Part shown: in pieces, positions 43,938-56,421 of the stretch | Layout: each line of letters opens with the position of its first letter | Position numbering within the stretch: the stretch's first letter is position 1 | Origin: Anoplolepis gracilipes | Lineage: Eukaryota; Arthropoda; Insecta; Hymenoptera; Formicidae | Assembly: GCF_047496725.1 (NCBI RefSeq) | Contig: NC_132983.1 | Span: forward strand, 10,329,001 to 10,393,000 | DNA length: 64,000 nucleotides | Direction: 5' to 3' | Translations under genes and position numbers: made by a program | Notes under the pieces: model-generated | What the model was told of the DNA's origin: nothing | Seen by the model: the letters and a program-made list of their open reading frames with translations, nothing else | The model's database searches: none

Positions 43938-45090
43938 GATATTTGCGATGGAGCGACTCAGATGCGAGGAGGGATGTGCGACGTCATGTTGCAAACCTCC
44001 CCCGCTGAGGTCGCTAAGGATTAGTGCCTGCTGCCTCCGCACCGGAGGGAGAGTCTTCCTCCCTCCAATGGTTGCGGAGGTAAACATGGCCGAGTCCGAC
44101 CGGAGAACTCGGGGTCAGAGGTCGACCACTCGACCATCCTGCCACTGTTCACACCGGGAGAGGTTCCCGGCCAAAACGAGCGAAAAGCAAGGACGGGGTC
44201 GGATGACTCACGTCCGCGGGGGCGGCGAAGGGTCCTTAAGGTTCCTTTCTCCCTCCCCCAGTAGGGTCAGGTGGAAGGAGGTAATGGCCCTCCCATTATA
44301 ACAGCGAGATGACCATTATGGAAGGTAGAGGATTGCCTTCCTATCCTTCCCGAGAAGATTTCCTTATTTGGGAGAGGGCGCGCGAGGCTCCTGAAGTAAT
44401 GCAAGTGCACGTTCCGGGAGTCCCCCACTAAACGCCAGGGATAGGCCACTCAAGGAGGTTTTAGTGGGTATTCCCTTCCGTATAATAGCGGAAGGGCGAG
44501 TTCCATATACCCCGGCCCACCGTCACCGTACCGGGGATGCGTAAAAGCATTTCTTTCTTGTAAAAAAAAGGAGGAGGCCCAGATATGACATCTTTTTTTT
44601 GCGACAGGAAGGAAAATGCATTTACGCATACCTTGCCGTCCTTCCGGCGGGGGTGTATCGGATTCGCCGCCGAGCAGGAAAGTGCCTCGGACGGAATACC
44701 GACTAAGAACCCTCCTGTGCAGGACCACCATTTTGTCTTGTAGCCAGAGTCACGGGCTCTGCTTTCCGCATGACTACTGTGGCCCCGGCAGACTGCGCCA
44801 TTTGGCGCTCTCTTCCTGGATCTTCCCACCGCTTTCCAGACCCATCCCTTCCCTATCCCTATTCCCCGTACCCAAACCCCAGTCCCAATCCACCCACCAA
44901 TCTTCCCACCCGCTCCAGCCCCGTCCCAACCTCTCAACCATTCCCTTTCTCCAAAGGAGAGGCTCACTTCCCTTTCTCATCCCAAACCCCATTCCAATCT
45001 CAGCCCACCCACCACCCATCCCACCCACGCCATTCCCGGCCCATCTTCCCCACCTTAATCCCCCCTGTGGGAGTGGCACAGCAATGTGTC
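43938..45090 (-). other. R1 3' UTR-like and C-rich sequence
   Basis: 43940-44460 resembles a non-LTR 3' UTR on the minus strand and contains another inverted pair around aggagggagg. 44800-45080 is a strongly strand-asymmetric C-rich tract (ccca, ccct and cccac words) able to form G-quadruplexes on the minus strand. The long frames across it are compositional. No gene supported. Confidence 0.45.
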
Positions 45091-45906
45091 ACCCCCACCC
45101 GTCCGTTACTGCTTGTATCATTTCCTGCGGAACCATCTTCCAAACTGTCGCCAGGACCCCATCTGGCCCAGGAGCTGAGTTCTTAATGTCTCTCCTCGTT
45201 AGGATTGCTCGCGTTTTGCAGGTCTTAATCTCCTACTCTTCATTCCACTCCCAAGTATTGTCCCAACGTTCGGAGGGATTGGATGCCTCATCCCACGGGA
45301 ATAGACAGTTCAACAGGAGGTTTAAGTTTCCTTCCTCTATGGTCTCTGTAAGGCCAGGAGAGGCCCTGCGCAATCTGTTAAGGACCACCTTGCAAAGAAG
45401 CACCAGGGATCCTGCTCAATGGTCTGCAGAAGTTTCTGCCATGCCGCAGACTTGGCTTTTTTTATCTCAAGTCTAAAGGCGTTCCTGGCTAACTTGTAGT
45501 TCCTAGCACAAGATTCCCTCTCGTCCGTGTTTTGCCTCCTTTTATTTTTGGACCACAACCTTTTGGCTCTGCAACACTTTTGTCTCGGGTGAGTTATCGT
45601 AGAATTCCACCAATATGCAGACCTTTTAGGGTTGCCATTCTTAATCCTTGGCGTGGCTGAATCACAAGCGTCCCTCATTGTCTTCCGCAGCCATCCCTCT
45701 CTACCTTTAGCGTTGATGGTATCGCCTTCCAGTTGAGAGCCATCACAGCAACTCCATTCCAGGGAGACGATGAATTTGTCAATATCCATCCTGCGCCAGT
45801 TCCATCTCGGGAACGCGTTCTTATGCGTTTTTGCTGTCTTACGGGGTGATATTAATCTCAAACGAGATGTAACAGTGATCAGATAGGTCTCCGTTTCCTG
45901 TAGCAC
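45091..45906 (-). pseudogene. element Y ORF2 linker and RT N-terminus
   Basis: The linker region carries the R1-typical SAYWWNSTI and helical KKAKSAAWQKLLQTIEQDPW. After frame changes near 45390 and 45250 come RRDIKNSAPGPDGVLA and VWKMVPQEMI, the first RT motifs. The RT active site is missing because homology ends at the C-rich tract. Confidence 0.75.
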
Positions 45907-46531
45907 CTTCCAATCTCTGATATATGATGCTGGTCATACCAGCAAGGCTGTATGATGCCCAGGTGAAGTCCACCACAGATGACCCTTGGGGTCTCACACA
46001 TGTTGGTGTGGAGCCTACATTTATCAATTGGAGGTCGCACTCCGCGGCCCACGCTTTGACGAGATGTCCTCTACTATTGGAGGTGGTAGATCCCTATAAG
46101 ATAAACGCCGTGTTAAAGTCTCCGCATACCAGAACCTTAGTCCCCAAACGCGTGATCACTTTTCACAACTCATCCAGGAACCCTGAGAAGACCACGCTGG
46201 TAGTATTGGACAAGATGTAACATGAGACTATGTGGAAGTCCTCACATTTGGCCACAACAAAATCCTTACATTTCTTCACCAACATACAAGGTGTTGATGT
46301 GAGCTCCGGTTTCCAGTGGATGGCCGCAAGGCCGTTCTCGCTGGCTAACCAAAACTGAGAGTCTGGGACGTGTCTGAGTTCCGAGACAGCACACACACCG
46401 ACCTTCGCCTCTAGCATGTGCTGAGCCATAAGGTCATCATGGGCACGCCAACTGTGGTTAAGGTTGCATTGCAGTAACCGTACCATCATTGGTCTCCATT
46501 TCTCAGTCCTCCACTCTATGAGATGGTTCAC
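45839..46531 (-). pseudogene. element Y endonuclease
   Basis: Starts with RLLQCNLNHSWRA, continues CAVSELRHVP and HIVSCYILS, and ends after PTCVRPQGSSVVDF with LSDHCYISF, the catalytic S-D-H motif. Frames change between 46163 and 46027 and the GDFN segment is degraded. The glutamate motif is intact (SEL). Target-site nicking enzyme of the retrotransposon. Confidence 0.75.
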
Positions 46532-46599
46532 TCAATTTGGAAGCTGATTATACCTTAACTAGCTCCTTGGTCGCTTCGCAGATGTTAGATTCTAGACGA

Positions 46600-48828
46600 T
46601 GTCCAGGCTCTCTACCGGATTTAAAACAGACCACACACCTGGGGATCCGCTGGCAGACTTTCGCCGGGTGATTAACTTCCCCGCAGCGGAAACAAGATCT
46701 ACTACGGTCTATCTCGGCCTTGCATACTTCCTTAATATGTCCGAATCTCGAGCCTTTATAGCATTAGACTGGTCTCGCTTTCAAGATTTCAGCCCTTACT
46801 ATGGTCCAGCCTAGTCGGATCTTTCCTACCTTTGAGATCTTCAATGCCGCGGTAAGTGGGCACTTGACCCAGATGGTGTTGAGGCCATTGGTCAGTCTCC
46901 TAATTGGCCGATTCGTGACATCGTCCACAGCACACGATCCTGCCTCTGCAATAGCGTGTATCATTTCCTCTGAGTTCACCGAAACATCAAACCCGGAGAT
47001 TTTTAGCTCTCCATTAATTGTTGCTCTCGCTATCTTGGCAATGCCTAGTAGGACTTCCTTCAGCTGGGCGGCCAAGGAGTCCGCTTTTCGAGCTTCACCT
47101 GTCTCTGGGATTTCAATAATGATCCTATCATTTGCCGCATTGCGAATCCTTGATGACTGGATTCCCAGCTTGTCCAAGGAGATTCTCTCGCGTGCGGTGC
47201 GTAAAGCTTCTGCGTACGAGAAGTCCTCCGTGCACCCCTTAATGGACACTGCTGCGGTTTTGGGTAGTCTTCTCCTTTTAGTGATTCTCTCCTTTTTGGC
47301 CGCACTGAGACCCTTGGCGGGATTCCTATTGGTCTCCGCGGGTGTCTGGCGAGACTTGGAGACGGGTCGACTTTTTGCCGGAGCTTGTTCCTGCTTTTTC
47401 CTTTTCTTCCTGGATCTCTCGACCTCTACCCAATCCGCATCGCTGCCAGCAGCAACCTCTTTGGGCTTGATAGACTGTCGGGATGAGATAACTTCTTTGG
47501 GTGAGCAGTCTGTCGTGGTGGGGCAACCTGAACGTTATCTACTACCTTGATCCCCTTATTTTTACCTTTCGCAGGTCTCGGGAGGAGTCCCTGGGGGACT
47601 GCAAATTCGACGGCAGACTCAGCGGTGATAGCTTCTCTGACCTCCTTCTTTATACTCACAAGATTAGCAATCTGCTTACTCAGCTCAGCCTCACGGGCCT
47701 TGTCGCTGAGGACAGAGGTACTAGGCTGTGTATGGGGTGGCCTGGCCACGCCACCAAGGATGGGCCAGCTGGCATCTTCATTTTTTGGATCTAACTTCTT
47801 AGATTCCGCATAGACGGACCGCGGTGTGGGAGTATAATCCTCCTCTACCTTGCCAATTTTTTTGTGATATTTCCGTTTTTTTGAATCCTCTTTTATTTTA
47901 TCGAGAAGTCCATCCCTTTCGGTTTCTAACTCAAGCCTATCCTTCTTAAGCTCTCTAAGGAGGCGTTGCTCTTCTCTGGTGGCCGTCGCAAGTTTTGCTT
48001 TCAACTTTTGGTTCTTCTTCCTAAGGAGTTCCCCATCTCCTTGAGCCTCCACTTTGCCCGTTAGAGTTTCGACCACCTCGATAAGTCCGTAGACTCAGGA
48101 CTTTATAATTCCGCTGAACCTGCCCTGTAGCTTGCCTGAGTTCTTTCGGACTTCGTTTATTTCGTCCAGCCATTCAATGGCCATTTCGCACAGGACAGGT
48201 GCCGTCATCTCCATGATATCCATGGATCCAAACTTATCTGGGATCCTTTCTAATGACCTCGATGGGAGCCAGCCTTTTTAATGCTCCTATTCTTCCTGGA
48301 GAGCGCTTTCCTCCTGACTACTGATTTCTCAGTAGGCTCAGTTCCTTCGCCAGAACATGTCGCCTTCTCAGTGAGGGTTTTGTTATCGGACTCGTATTCA
48401 GTCGTGGGGATCGTAGACTCCTGGCTACTATGAACACCAGATGAGGTGACGTCTGTGAAGTCCACACAAACCGGTGGACCGGTGTTTCTAGTCCTCTTTT
48501 ATTCGACTTTCGTTTACATCGGAAAGTCCTTCCTCTTTCTCGAGGCCGTCGATTTGACGGACGTCATCGAGGATGACCTGGATATTGGGGTCAAGACCAC
48601 TCTGGGGTTCAGCACCAAACCTATTGACGGTTTGCTTTCCGTGGTATCCATCGAATTGTTAGCGGTAGCCAATTCCGCCGAAATGCCCGCTAGCAACACT
48701 CCGGTTAGCCCATTGTTCCATGACGACGCAGCACCAACTGGGACAATATTGGCATTTGCGCCGGCCCTGGAGGGTCCGAAAGCCTCCTGGACGGTAAGCT
48801 TCTCACTCTTTTCTTCTTGCATGTTCAT
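46600..48828 (-). pseudogene. element Y ORF1 (Gag-like) with CCHC knuckles
   Basis: Assembled from frames at 48828-48514, 48465-48250, 48076-47426 and 47249-46764. A serine/acid-rich N-terminus, then a coiled coil (LLRKKNQKLKAKLATATREE), a basic linker and the folded Gag-like core (AGSCAVDDVTNRPIRRL). At 46620-46760 three zinc knuckles follow: one C-x5-G-H form, the canonical CFRCGEVNHPAKVC, and a third CVVCF ... GH. Frameshifts separate the pieces. The protein would coat the element RNA. Confidence 0.7.
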
Positions 48829-48955
48829 AGTTTTGTAAATGGTGGCATAACAAAGCCATGACCCGGTTTTTTAGTGAGCTTGACTCCTCGGACGCTGGAG
48901 TGTTTTCCCACTTCTACGGGGTAACCACCGGCTTTGAATCGGAGTTTTCCTTCTC

Positions 48956-50579
48956 CTAGGTGGAACAGATATGACATCTGGGACCCAACCCGGACTGGCA
49001 CGTCCTCCATTTGGACCTGGGTGTCCGGGGACATTAGCCCGATCGAGGACCATCGTAGAAGCCCATGGCCTCGGTCTTATGGGCAGCCACCCGGAGACCC
49101 AGGTTCTTCACGGCCCGCACCACACGGCCCACTGCCGCTATGGCCAGCTCCGCCGTGTCCTCCCACTCCTCTCCCTCGGCTAGCACTATGGTGTCGTCTG
49201 CGTAGCATACGACAGTGCAGCCGGGGGGAAGGGAGGTCTTTAGGACGCTGTTGTATGCAAGGTCCCACAACAAGGGTTCAAGAACCGACCCCTGTGGAAC
49301 CCCGCGCTCCACTTGTCGTGTTACCTCAACGGCGTCCCTGTTGGTATATGACAGGGAACGGCCGCTGAGGTAGCTCCGGATGATCGCCTGGAAATACCCC
49401 GGGACGCGGAAGCGAACCAGCGATTCCCGGATGTACCTCTAGGGCAGGAGGGTGTTGAATGCGTTAGAAATGTCTAACAACACTCCAATCACCATCCTGC
49501 CCTCCTTCCCTGCGGACTCCGCGAAGGCCCGAACGCGTAAGATCGCGTCTACGGTTGATCGGCCTCCGCGGAATCCGTACTGGCGATCATCCAGATCTGG
49601 CCCATGTCTTCCCATATGCCGAACGAGGCGGTTAACTATAATTCTCTCGAGAATTTTATCCGCCTCGTCCAAAAAGCATATCGGCCGGAACGACGAGGGC
49701 GTAACAGCGTCCTTGCCCTCCTTATGGAAGAGGATCACATTGTGGGGGGAACCTCTTCCATTGTGGGGGGAACTCGCCTGTGCGCAATGCGGCATTGCAC
49801 ACACGCGTCAGTATTGGCGCTATTTCTTCATAGGCCAGGGCCCAGACCTTGCGAGGAATGTCGTCCGGTCCCGGGGCCTTATTACCCCGGAATCTTTTCC
49901 GGCACTCCCCTAGCTCCTCGCTCGTCACCTCAAGCTGCGGACTTTATTCCAGAGCTATGGTTCCCCCCTCTGTTGTCGGGAGAGGAAATACGTTGCCGAC
50001 ACGTGTCCCGGGGTCATCCGGGAATAATGTGCTGACGGCTCGTTCCAAAATATCCGGAGCTAAGGTGGCTGTCGCGGACGGGATCCGATAGCGCACAATG
50101 CTAATTGGCCAATGAACAATTGAACCTTCTGATTGGCTAACCGTGTTGGTTACCCTAGGCATCGGTCAATATGTGTGGTTGTGTGCTATCGGGATGTGTG
50201 CTAACGGGATCCTCCCGCTGTCGCTGGGGGCTGTAGTGTCGAAACTTTTTCAACTATTTGATACAGGCGTCCTCAAATATCTTCATCCAAAAGAGCGAGG
50301 AGCTCTTCCCAGGCCCTGGCCTTGGACCTTCTGATGGCAGCCCGCATGAGGTCCCGCTTATCGCGGTAGACGTTATATCTGTGTCACAACCTCTTTCGGC
50401 CTGTTTCTCCTCTTGGCCCGAGAGTACTCCTGCTTGTTGCGGACCGAGGAGTGATGCAATCGCTCAATCTCCTCGGTCCACCAATAGGCGGGCTTTTTGG
50501 TCTCAGGGCCGGTCCTGACCCGGAGCATCGACACGTTGCACGCGTCAGTCATGATGCCCCGGAGTCGTTCCATCTCCAA
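48956..50579 (-). pseudogene. R1-clade ORF2 linker and RT core (element X, proximal half)
   Basis: Linker with AYWWTEEIERL, then RT motifs in order: NKAPGPDDIP, FRPICFLDEADKILER, YGFRGGRSTVDAI, LLDISNAFN, GVPQGSVLEPLLWD and the active site YADDT near 49205. Stops and shifts occur near 49441, 49740 and 49930. It breaks off at 48956 where element Y starts, and probably continues at 43890. The RT active-site residues are intact although the frame is broken. Confidence 0.85.
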
Positions 50580-50599
50580 CTGGAGGTCCGACCCCTCGG

Positions 50600-51388
50600 C
50601 CGGTCTCTCGAGCTAAGTAGCCGAGAGAAATATGGCCATCAGGAGGTCCTTGTCCACAAGATTGTGGACGGACCACAGCGGAGAGAGTATCCATGCCGCC
50701 TGGCGGTGGCGAGTGAACACCTGTGGAGGGACTACCCCCGAGCGGAACTCTACGTGTCTGTCATCGGACAACGATTCCCGCTCGAGGATGACCCTCTATT
50801 CGCTTGCATTTCGCAGGGCGGAGGGAGTGGCCCACGTTAGGTTGTGACCGAACCGTTCAAATTTATTGGTCCCCTATAGGGCCTATTAAGACGCTCTACC
50901 CGAGCACACCCCGAAGACCTACACTACACCTCTCTCATCTGAATTGCAGGCCACAGTCGTCATCCACTTTAACCGCCAAGTGGAAAGGTAAGTATTTTCC
51001 GGGTCAATACTCGACCCGAGCTTCTTCGAATGAACTGATTCTGATCGGATTTTTCCGAAATATCCAGGTTTTCTGCAGCTCCACAGCTTCGCGATCCTCC
51101 AGCCTCAGCCTTCGCGTCTACGGCACCGCTACTCGATCCACGGTCCGCTCAATGTCGGATCAAGAAAGGCAATTGACGAAGTAAGTATTCAACAAGGTAA
51201 GTATTGAATTGAATTGAAATGTTTTACTTCTTCTTCTTTTCCTTTCTTTATCGTGCAACGATTCTACAAAAAGTCTTTCCGTGTTACGCGTATTTCAATT
51301 TACAAAATTAACCGCTTTGTACGGAGACAGGATCGGGTTACAATTTACGAACCGACCAGCTTCTATTAAGAACGACTGATTCTAACGA
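50600..51388. other. non-R1 segment with splice-like sites
   Basis: Three gtaagtatt words (50989, 51181, 51197) and an acceptor ttttctgcag (about 51081) outline a plus-strand exon 51082-51180. It contains ATGTCGGATCAAGAAAGGC (start about 51150) and ends in a donor, a plausible first coding exon reading MSDQERQLT. Alternatively this is the 3' half of the minus-strand LTR whose promoter lies at 51427. The two readings conflict and neither is proven. Confidence 0.3.
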
Positions 51389-51427
51389 CCGACTGACCTC
51401 GAGGTCAGTCCGCTCTCGCCTTTTATA
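51389..51427 (-). promoter_or_regulatory. minus-strand TATA plus initiator
   Basis: TATAAAAGGCG (51427-51417) is followed about 29 bases on by GGTCAGTCGG (51398-51389), the same initiator word as in the L promoters. A tgttaacgag start-like word lies upstream on the minus strand at 51784. This fits an LTR promoter of another element. No ORF follows. Confidence 0.4.
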
Positions 51428-52399
51428 GGAGTGATTTCCCCTTTTTCGACTTCCGCGTGCGCGCCATCTAATGTTTTTGCGTAGGTCGACTTTAGCCAGG
51501 TCGAGTTTGACCAATTCAAGTCTGCTCAGGTTGATCAAAGCAGCGCTGGTCCTCGCTTGTCCAAACGTCCAACGATCGCATGCCGACTCCAGGCACCTTG
51601 TGCCAGAAAACAGCACCGCTCGCGCACGATACCCCGACGTCCACCCGGATCATTCGCACTATCAGCGCGATGCCAAACGTCGTTCTGCTGCCACTGCTTT
51701 ATCCAATCGCAGCCGTACCGCATATTCTATGTTAACCCGATCAAACTTACAAATCCCATTGCTTGGTTTATCGTCTCGTTAACACATGGATATATGTACC
51801 ATCCTCATTTAATTTAATATTAAGAATAAACACAAAAAAAAGAACCGGTACTGATAACTAAAATAACCCTTTTGATAATGTTTTAACGCACCTATAATTT
51901 ACTTAATTAATAAACTCAAAATAGTGTCTTGTCAAAATCAGATATAAATGTATGAGTAACCAAACGCAACTTATTTTATTAACGCAAAACAGAATTCAGC
52001 ATAAGGCCATGTCCAGAGTACAAAAAAAATAACTTTAACATATATGCGTCTTAGTTTCTAAACGCATCGCAGATAACAAAACTTGATACCAGATCGGGTC
52101 GAAATCCAACAGCGGCATAACAATAGTAAACAAAAACTAAAAATCGAACTCGGTCTTTCACACTTACAATTTTAGTTAAATAGTTAAGTCGGCTTAATGC
52201 CCTGTTATAACCACGTATAACAACGTTAATCATCAAACGCAAATTGTTTTTATTAAAAAAATAAAAAACAAAGTTTGGCATAGGGTTATGTCAAAAAAGA
52301 ACAAAATATAGATATTATCGATGCCTTCATAAACCAGAAAATAAAACTTATTTGAACAAAATCAAATCGCACGTCGCCAACCAGCACTCGCCTCTCACT
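51428..52399. other. possible LTR upstream part and AT-rich spacer
   Basis: 51430-51784 is GC-rich and may be U3 of the minus-strand LTR. 51830-52380 is AT-rich and carries two diverged direct copies of a ~60 bp segment (caaacgcaa ... ggccatgtc near 51961, caaacgcaa ... gggttatgtc near 52236). No gene supported. Confidence 0.35.
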
Positions 52400-52735
52400 C
52401 CGTGGTTCGCGCGCCCACTACTCCACTCGCTGCAATACCAACTTGCGGTCGTCGGTCCAGGTCGACGTCCCCCGCTAGCTCTCGGTCAGGGTCGGCCAGG
52501 TCCACTATGGATTCTCCGCCCCGCGGAAAAAGGTGCTCACGCCACCGGTATTTAGCAACCGGAGGTCGTTTGCTGCCGCCCACTCTTCTACCAAACGCCC
52601 GCAGAGATTTGTGCTGGCGGACCCCCATGCTGAAGACCATGCGTTGAAGTTCCCAGCGTGAGGGTCGGCCAGGAGCGGCTGTACCGGACCAACCAGTCCG
52701 TTAATGTGTCCAGCCGCTCCCTGAATTCCCCCAGA
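52400..52735 (-). pseudogene. R1-clade endonuclease fragment
   Basis: The minus strand reads NFNAWSSAWGS, GRLVEEWAAANDLRLLNTGG and VSTFFRGAE, then ADPDRELAGDVDLD in a shifted frame. This is the second half of an AP-like endonuclease of the TRAS/R1 type. It may be the 5' remainder of element X. Cut on the right by element W. Confidence 0.75.
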
Positions 52736-53323
52736 GGGAGAAGCAAGTACACCCCCATCCCCTCCCTTGACCGCCACCTTGTCGTGGTGGGAGGGCTCAC
52801 CCGAAGACATTTTGGGTGCCCAGAGCGGTCAGTACGAAGTCCTCGGACTTTGTACAATTGCTCCCCAAGTTCTGGGAAGTGCTCCCCAGTCTCGGGGGGG
52901 CTCCTCCTGGGGTGAAAGAGTTCTTCGCATCCTGGGGGGACGGGGCCCACTTCCCCGCAGGGGCAACCCTCTTTGGAGGGGACCCGTATGTGGTAAGGGA
53001 CGGCAACCCGAAATTTAAACGCCCGGTGGCACGGCACCGTTAGGGAAAGACATTGCACGGGGCTGCTGCTCCAGTCTTTCCCGCCGAGCATGGGGTTCAG
53101 CCCTTTTCAGAGCTCCCTTTTTGGGACCACGGGGGGGATATAGGTGCCGTTCCTCTTTGTGCCTGGGGCCGGGACGGCAGCGCGGGATCTTCTGCGTCGT
53201 CGTTCGCGGTCTGGCATGGGGGAAGACAGCGTCCCACAGTAGGGTGAGAGACCCTTTGTTTCTGTGCAAACGGCGGAAGGACGTGGCCCTCTCTGTACGC
53301 GCACAGAGGCGGGGTGACTGTTG

Positions 53324-53560
53324 CCGGGCCACTCAGACGTATTCTGAGCTCAGGCCGGTAACAGTGCCTCAGGGTGCTAGTGGAGAGCCTTGGCTCTCTC
53401 GTCTCAGCGTCCCTGAGGAGGGCCGCCTCCCGGGCCACTGGAACGTATTCTGAGCTCGGGCCGGGGAGCGGCGGGTGGGCCGTGTGCGCGCCGAGGGAGC
53501 TTACTCCGGAGGTGAAGGCCTGCCGCTCGGACATATTCCGAGACAGGGCCCGGCGGCGCG
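53324..53560 (+). repeat. ~105 bp repeats in the leader of W
   Basis: ccgggccact ... acgtattctgagctc occurs at 53324 and 53430, with a third relative (catattccgagacagggccc) near 53529. Each contains a gagctc inverted core. Probably reiterated promoter or leader units. Confidence 0.55.
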
Positions 53561-54004
53561 ATGGGTGCCACCGGCGGTGCATCGCGACCGTTCCCCTTTC
53601 CGAAGCGGTGCACCGCCGGTGCCCTCCTCGAGGATTGTCGAGGAGAGGGTGTTAACACGGTATGCTAGTCGCCACGGCGGGTAAGGCGGGGTAGGGGAGC
53701 AGCTGCTCCGTCCCAACCGTCCGTGGGGCCCCCCGGGTGGCGCCGCCCCTTGCAGTGTCCGTGAGGTCAGACACAGAACCCCTAAAAGCCCATGAGGGCG
53801 TCAAAACCCCATGGGTCAGTAAGGGGCTGGGATCCAGTGCCGGTGCTGTCTTTGGCCGCCGGCCCGTGGTGTATCTCGACCCCCCGGGGAAACTTGGGGC
53901 CCCTCGTCGGGAGCGTTACGAGTCATGTTTCGGGGCGCTTTCGACGGCGGTGAAGGTATACTCTGGTCGAGGGAGCTGCAAGGGGAAAGTGGGATTATTT
54001 TCAA

Positions 54005-56330
54005 ATGGACCCATCAATAAATAATATTATAAATAAAAAAAATAATAACAACAAGAAGGGAAAAAACGCTGGGGAAAAGATCTGGTCGCGGTCCACCTGT
54101 CCGTTGCGTTCGGGCGATATATCCGAAGATTCCTCTTCGGTTAGGATGACGCTTAGGCCAACGCGTCCACGTCAGGTTCCCTACAGGAGCAGTGCGAGGT
54201 TAGCCTCTGCAACAAACAGAGAACACGTGGTTAGGATGGAGAAGTTGCGCATCACTAGGATTGAAGATGTCAACTTCCAACTCCCCCTCACCCGTCGGAA
54301 GGAAACCGAAGGGACGATGGAGAACCTACTTCCAAGCACGAGTGGGATGAGGCATGACCCCCCTCCATCCCCGTTGATGAGTGCGAAGGACAGCGAGGCC
54401 AGGCCAGCTGCGGAAGATTTTTCTGCACGTGTGCTGGGATACAACCATTCCTGGCTCAAGAAGGAGAGGACTTCCGCTCATGATGAGAATATGGAGGCAG
54501 ATTCCATAGATGGCGAGGAGATCCGCGATAAGATCGCAGAGGAGAATGACAATATTTCTGTCACCAGTTCGGTGGCAGAAAATATAGTCGAGGAGCAAAA
54601 GGAGAAACGCGGCAAAGGCCATCAACCGGTCATCGGCAAACACGTCGGAAGGCGCCAAAAAAAGGAGAAAGCTCGAAGACGCAGAAAAGAAGAGAAGAGA
54701 GATAGAAGGGCGGCAGAGTCGCTGCTTCCGGATCCTTCTAAATCAGCGAGGTGGAAACGTCTCCTCAACGATGAAAAGGAGATGGAAGAGTTGCTCTTGC
54801 TGGAATCCACCGAGGTAATTGCGGCGCAACTCATGGAGCATTCCACCATCCTATATAAGGTGGCGGACTGCTCCAACGGAATGAAAGGGTCTCTGGTAAG
54901 GAAGGTCAAAGACACTGTAGTCCTGCTGAGAGCAGCTACAACAGTTATGGCCAGACAAATCAGGGAGGGAGAGAACCCTGAGCTTAAAGAATTCCGTAAG
55001 GAACTGACAAAGCTCCGGGAGGAAAATGCGGAGTTGAAAAGGGAGATGCGAACTAGAAAGCTCCTCCTTCTCCCCTTGTATTTTTACCCGCCCCATACTC
55101 TTCCTCATCTAGGGACATTACCCAAGAACACAAGAAGGAAGAGGCTGGTGGTGAGGTCGGATGAGGAGGATTATCGGAATCCCACCTCTCCTTGTTTAGC
55201 GGGAGGGACTGCCCCCTCTCCCCTTCCTATACAGGGGGAGGAGGATATAAGGGGGGATATGAAGATGGACACATTAGTCCCCCCGGCAAGGACAGGTCCC
55301 GTAAGACAGGCGGGATCGACGATCAAAGGGGTACCGCGGCCATCGAAGACCTTCCCTCCGAATCTGCCCGAGGAGCTGAGGGCAAAATATAATAAGCTGA
55401 TGGACCAAAAGGATGCAGTTCTAGCACTCCTGGATCCCATCGCGAAGCAGATGGAGACGCTAAGGCTCTCTGGAGCGGTGGTTGCTCCAAAAAAGCTTGT
55501 TCCGGCTCCGCTTCCTGTCCCATCTACCGCTGGAGAGGAGGCTAAGGCCTCTAATCCCCGGGGAAGACAAGAGCAGAATCACGTGGGACCCGCTCCCACG
55601 GCCCCTGACGCAAAAACGGAGGGACCGCGAGAGGGTGGAAAGAGGAGGAGGAAAGGGGAAAAGGCCCGCGGAGGGCAAGATCCACTGAAAGCGGGACCCC
55701 AGCCGCCCAAAGGGAAAGGAGAAGCTGCCTTCTCCAAACCCAAAAGGGGCCGACAGGGCCCTGTCGAAGGGCAGACACAAGCCCTCAAGGGTAAGGCAAA
55801 ACCCACCGAAAAGACAACACTTTTGCCTCCCCCGCTCACAGGGAAAAAGGAGACATGGTCGGAGGTGGTAGAGCGTAAAGCTCGCAAAAAAACCACCAAA
55901 GAAGGTGACAATCGGGCTCCGGCAACCACGAATGTTAAGGCGAAGGCGAAGGAGCCAGGCAATAAACCACAGGGCCCTCAACCTAAGCCTGCGACGTCCA
56001 ATCTTCCCTCCCAACCAAAAAAGAGGGGAGGGAAAAATGGACGTAGGAGAGTCCCCCCGTACAACTGCGATGGTGTTTACATGCCCATCCGGCCAATACA
56101 AGGAGAATCTGAGACTGGCGATGGACAGTATAGACCTCGCCAGTCTCGAAATTAATGGCCTGAAGGCCAGAAAGGCAGTTACCGGTGTCCAACTATTTGA
56201 GGTTGGGGGTCCGGACAACAAAAAGAAGGCGGATGCGTTGGCGAGCCGAATGCGAGAGGTCCTCGCGGATAAAGAAGGGGTGATAAGAGGGGGAACCCCT
56301 CGAGCAGAGGGTACCAAGGAAAGGCTCTAA
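54005..56330 (+). pseudogene. element W ORF1 (Gag-like)
   Basis: A 716-codon frame (54005-56155): lysine/asparagine-rich start, basic RRRRKEEKRDRR region, and coiled coil (ELTKLREENAELKREM) near residue 345. Long proline/lysine-rich linkers follow. Near 56040 a frameshift moves the conserved core (TTAMVFTCPSGQY, GLKARKAVTGVQLFEV, ALASRMREVLA) into the frame that stops at 56330. The zinc knuckles that normally follow are absent. The first ATG may not be the native start because it lies in an AT-rich junction. Confidence 0.7.
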
Positions 56331-56421
56331 AAAAAAGCCCGAGGATACCCCCCTGCCAAAAGATGATGGGGAGGGTACGCAGATAGAGGCAGAGCCGGAG
56401 GAGCTTGATCATCCAAAATAA

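Larger units (their letters stand above)
45091..48955 (-). mobile_element. R1-clade element Y, 3' truncated in RT
   Basis: Minus-strand order: short leader (from about 48955), ORF1 with three zinc knuckles, ORF2 endonuclease, linker and the start of RT, ending near 45091. It sits inside element X. Many frameshifts. GC-rich relative to the ERV region. Confidence 0.7.

Noticed and set aside
53097..53582. 161-codon minus-strand frame and several plus-strand frames in the leader of W
   Set aside because: GC-rich leader with few stops in any frame. The repeats at 53324-53560 break any coding interpretation.
55460..56317. 285-codon minus-strand frame
   Set aside because: It is antisense to ORF1 of element W, whose coiled coil and linker composition explain it. 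No domain is recognisable.
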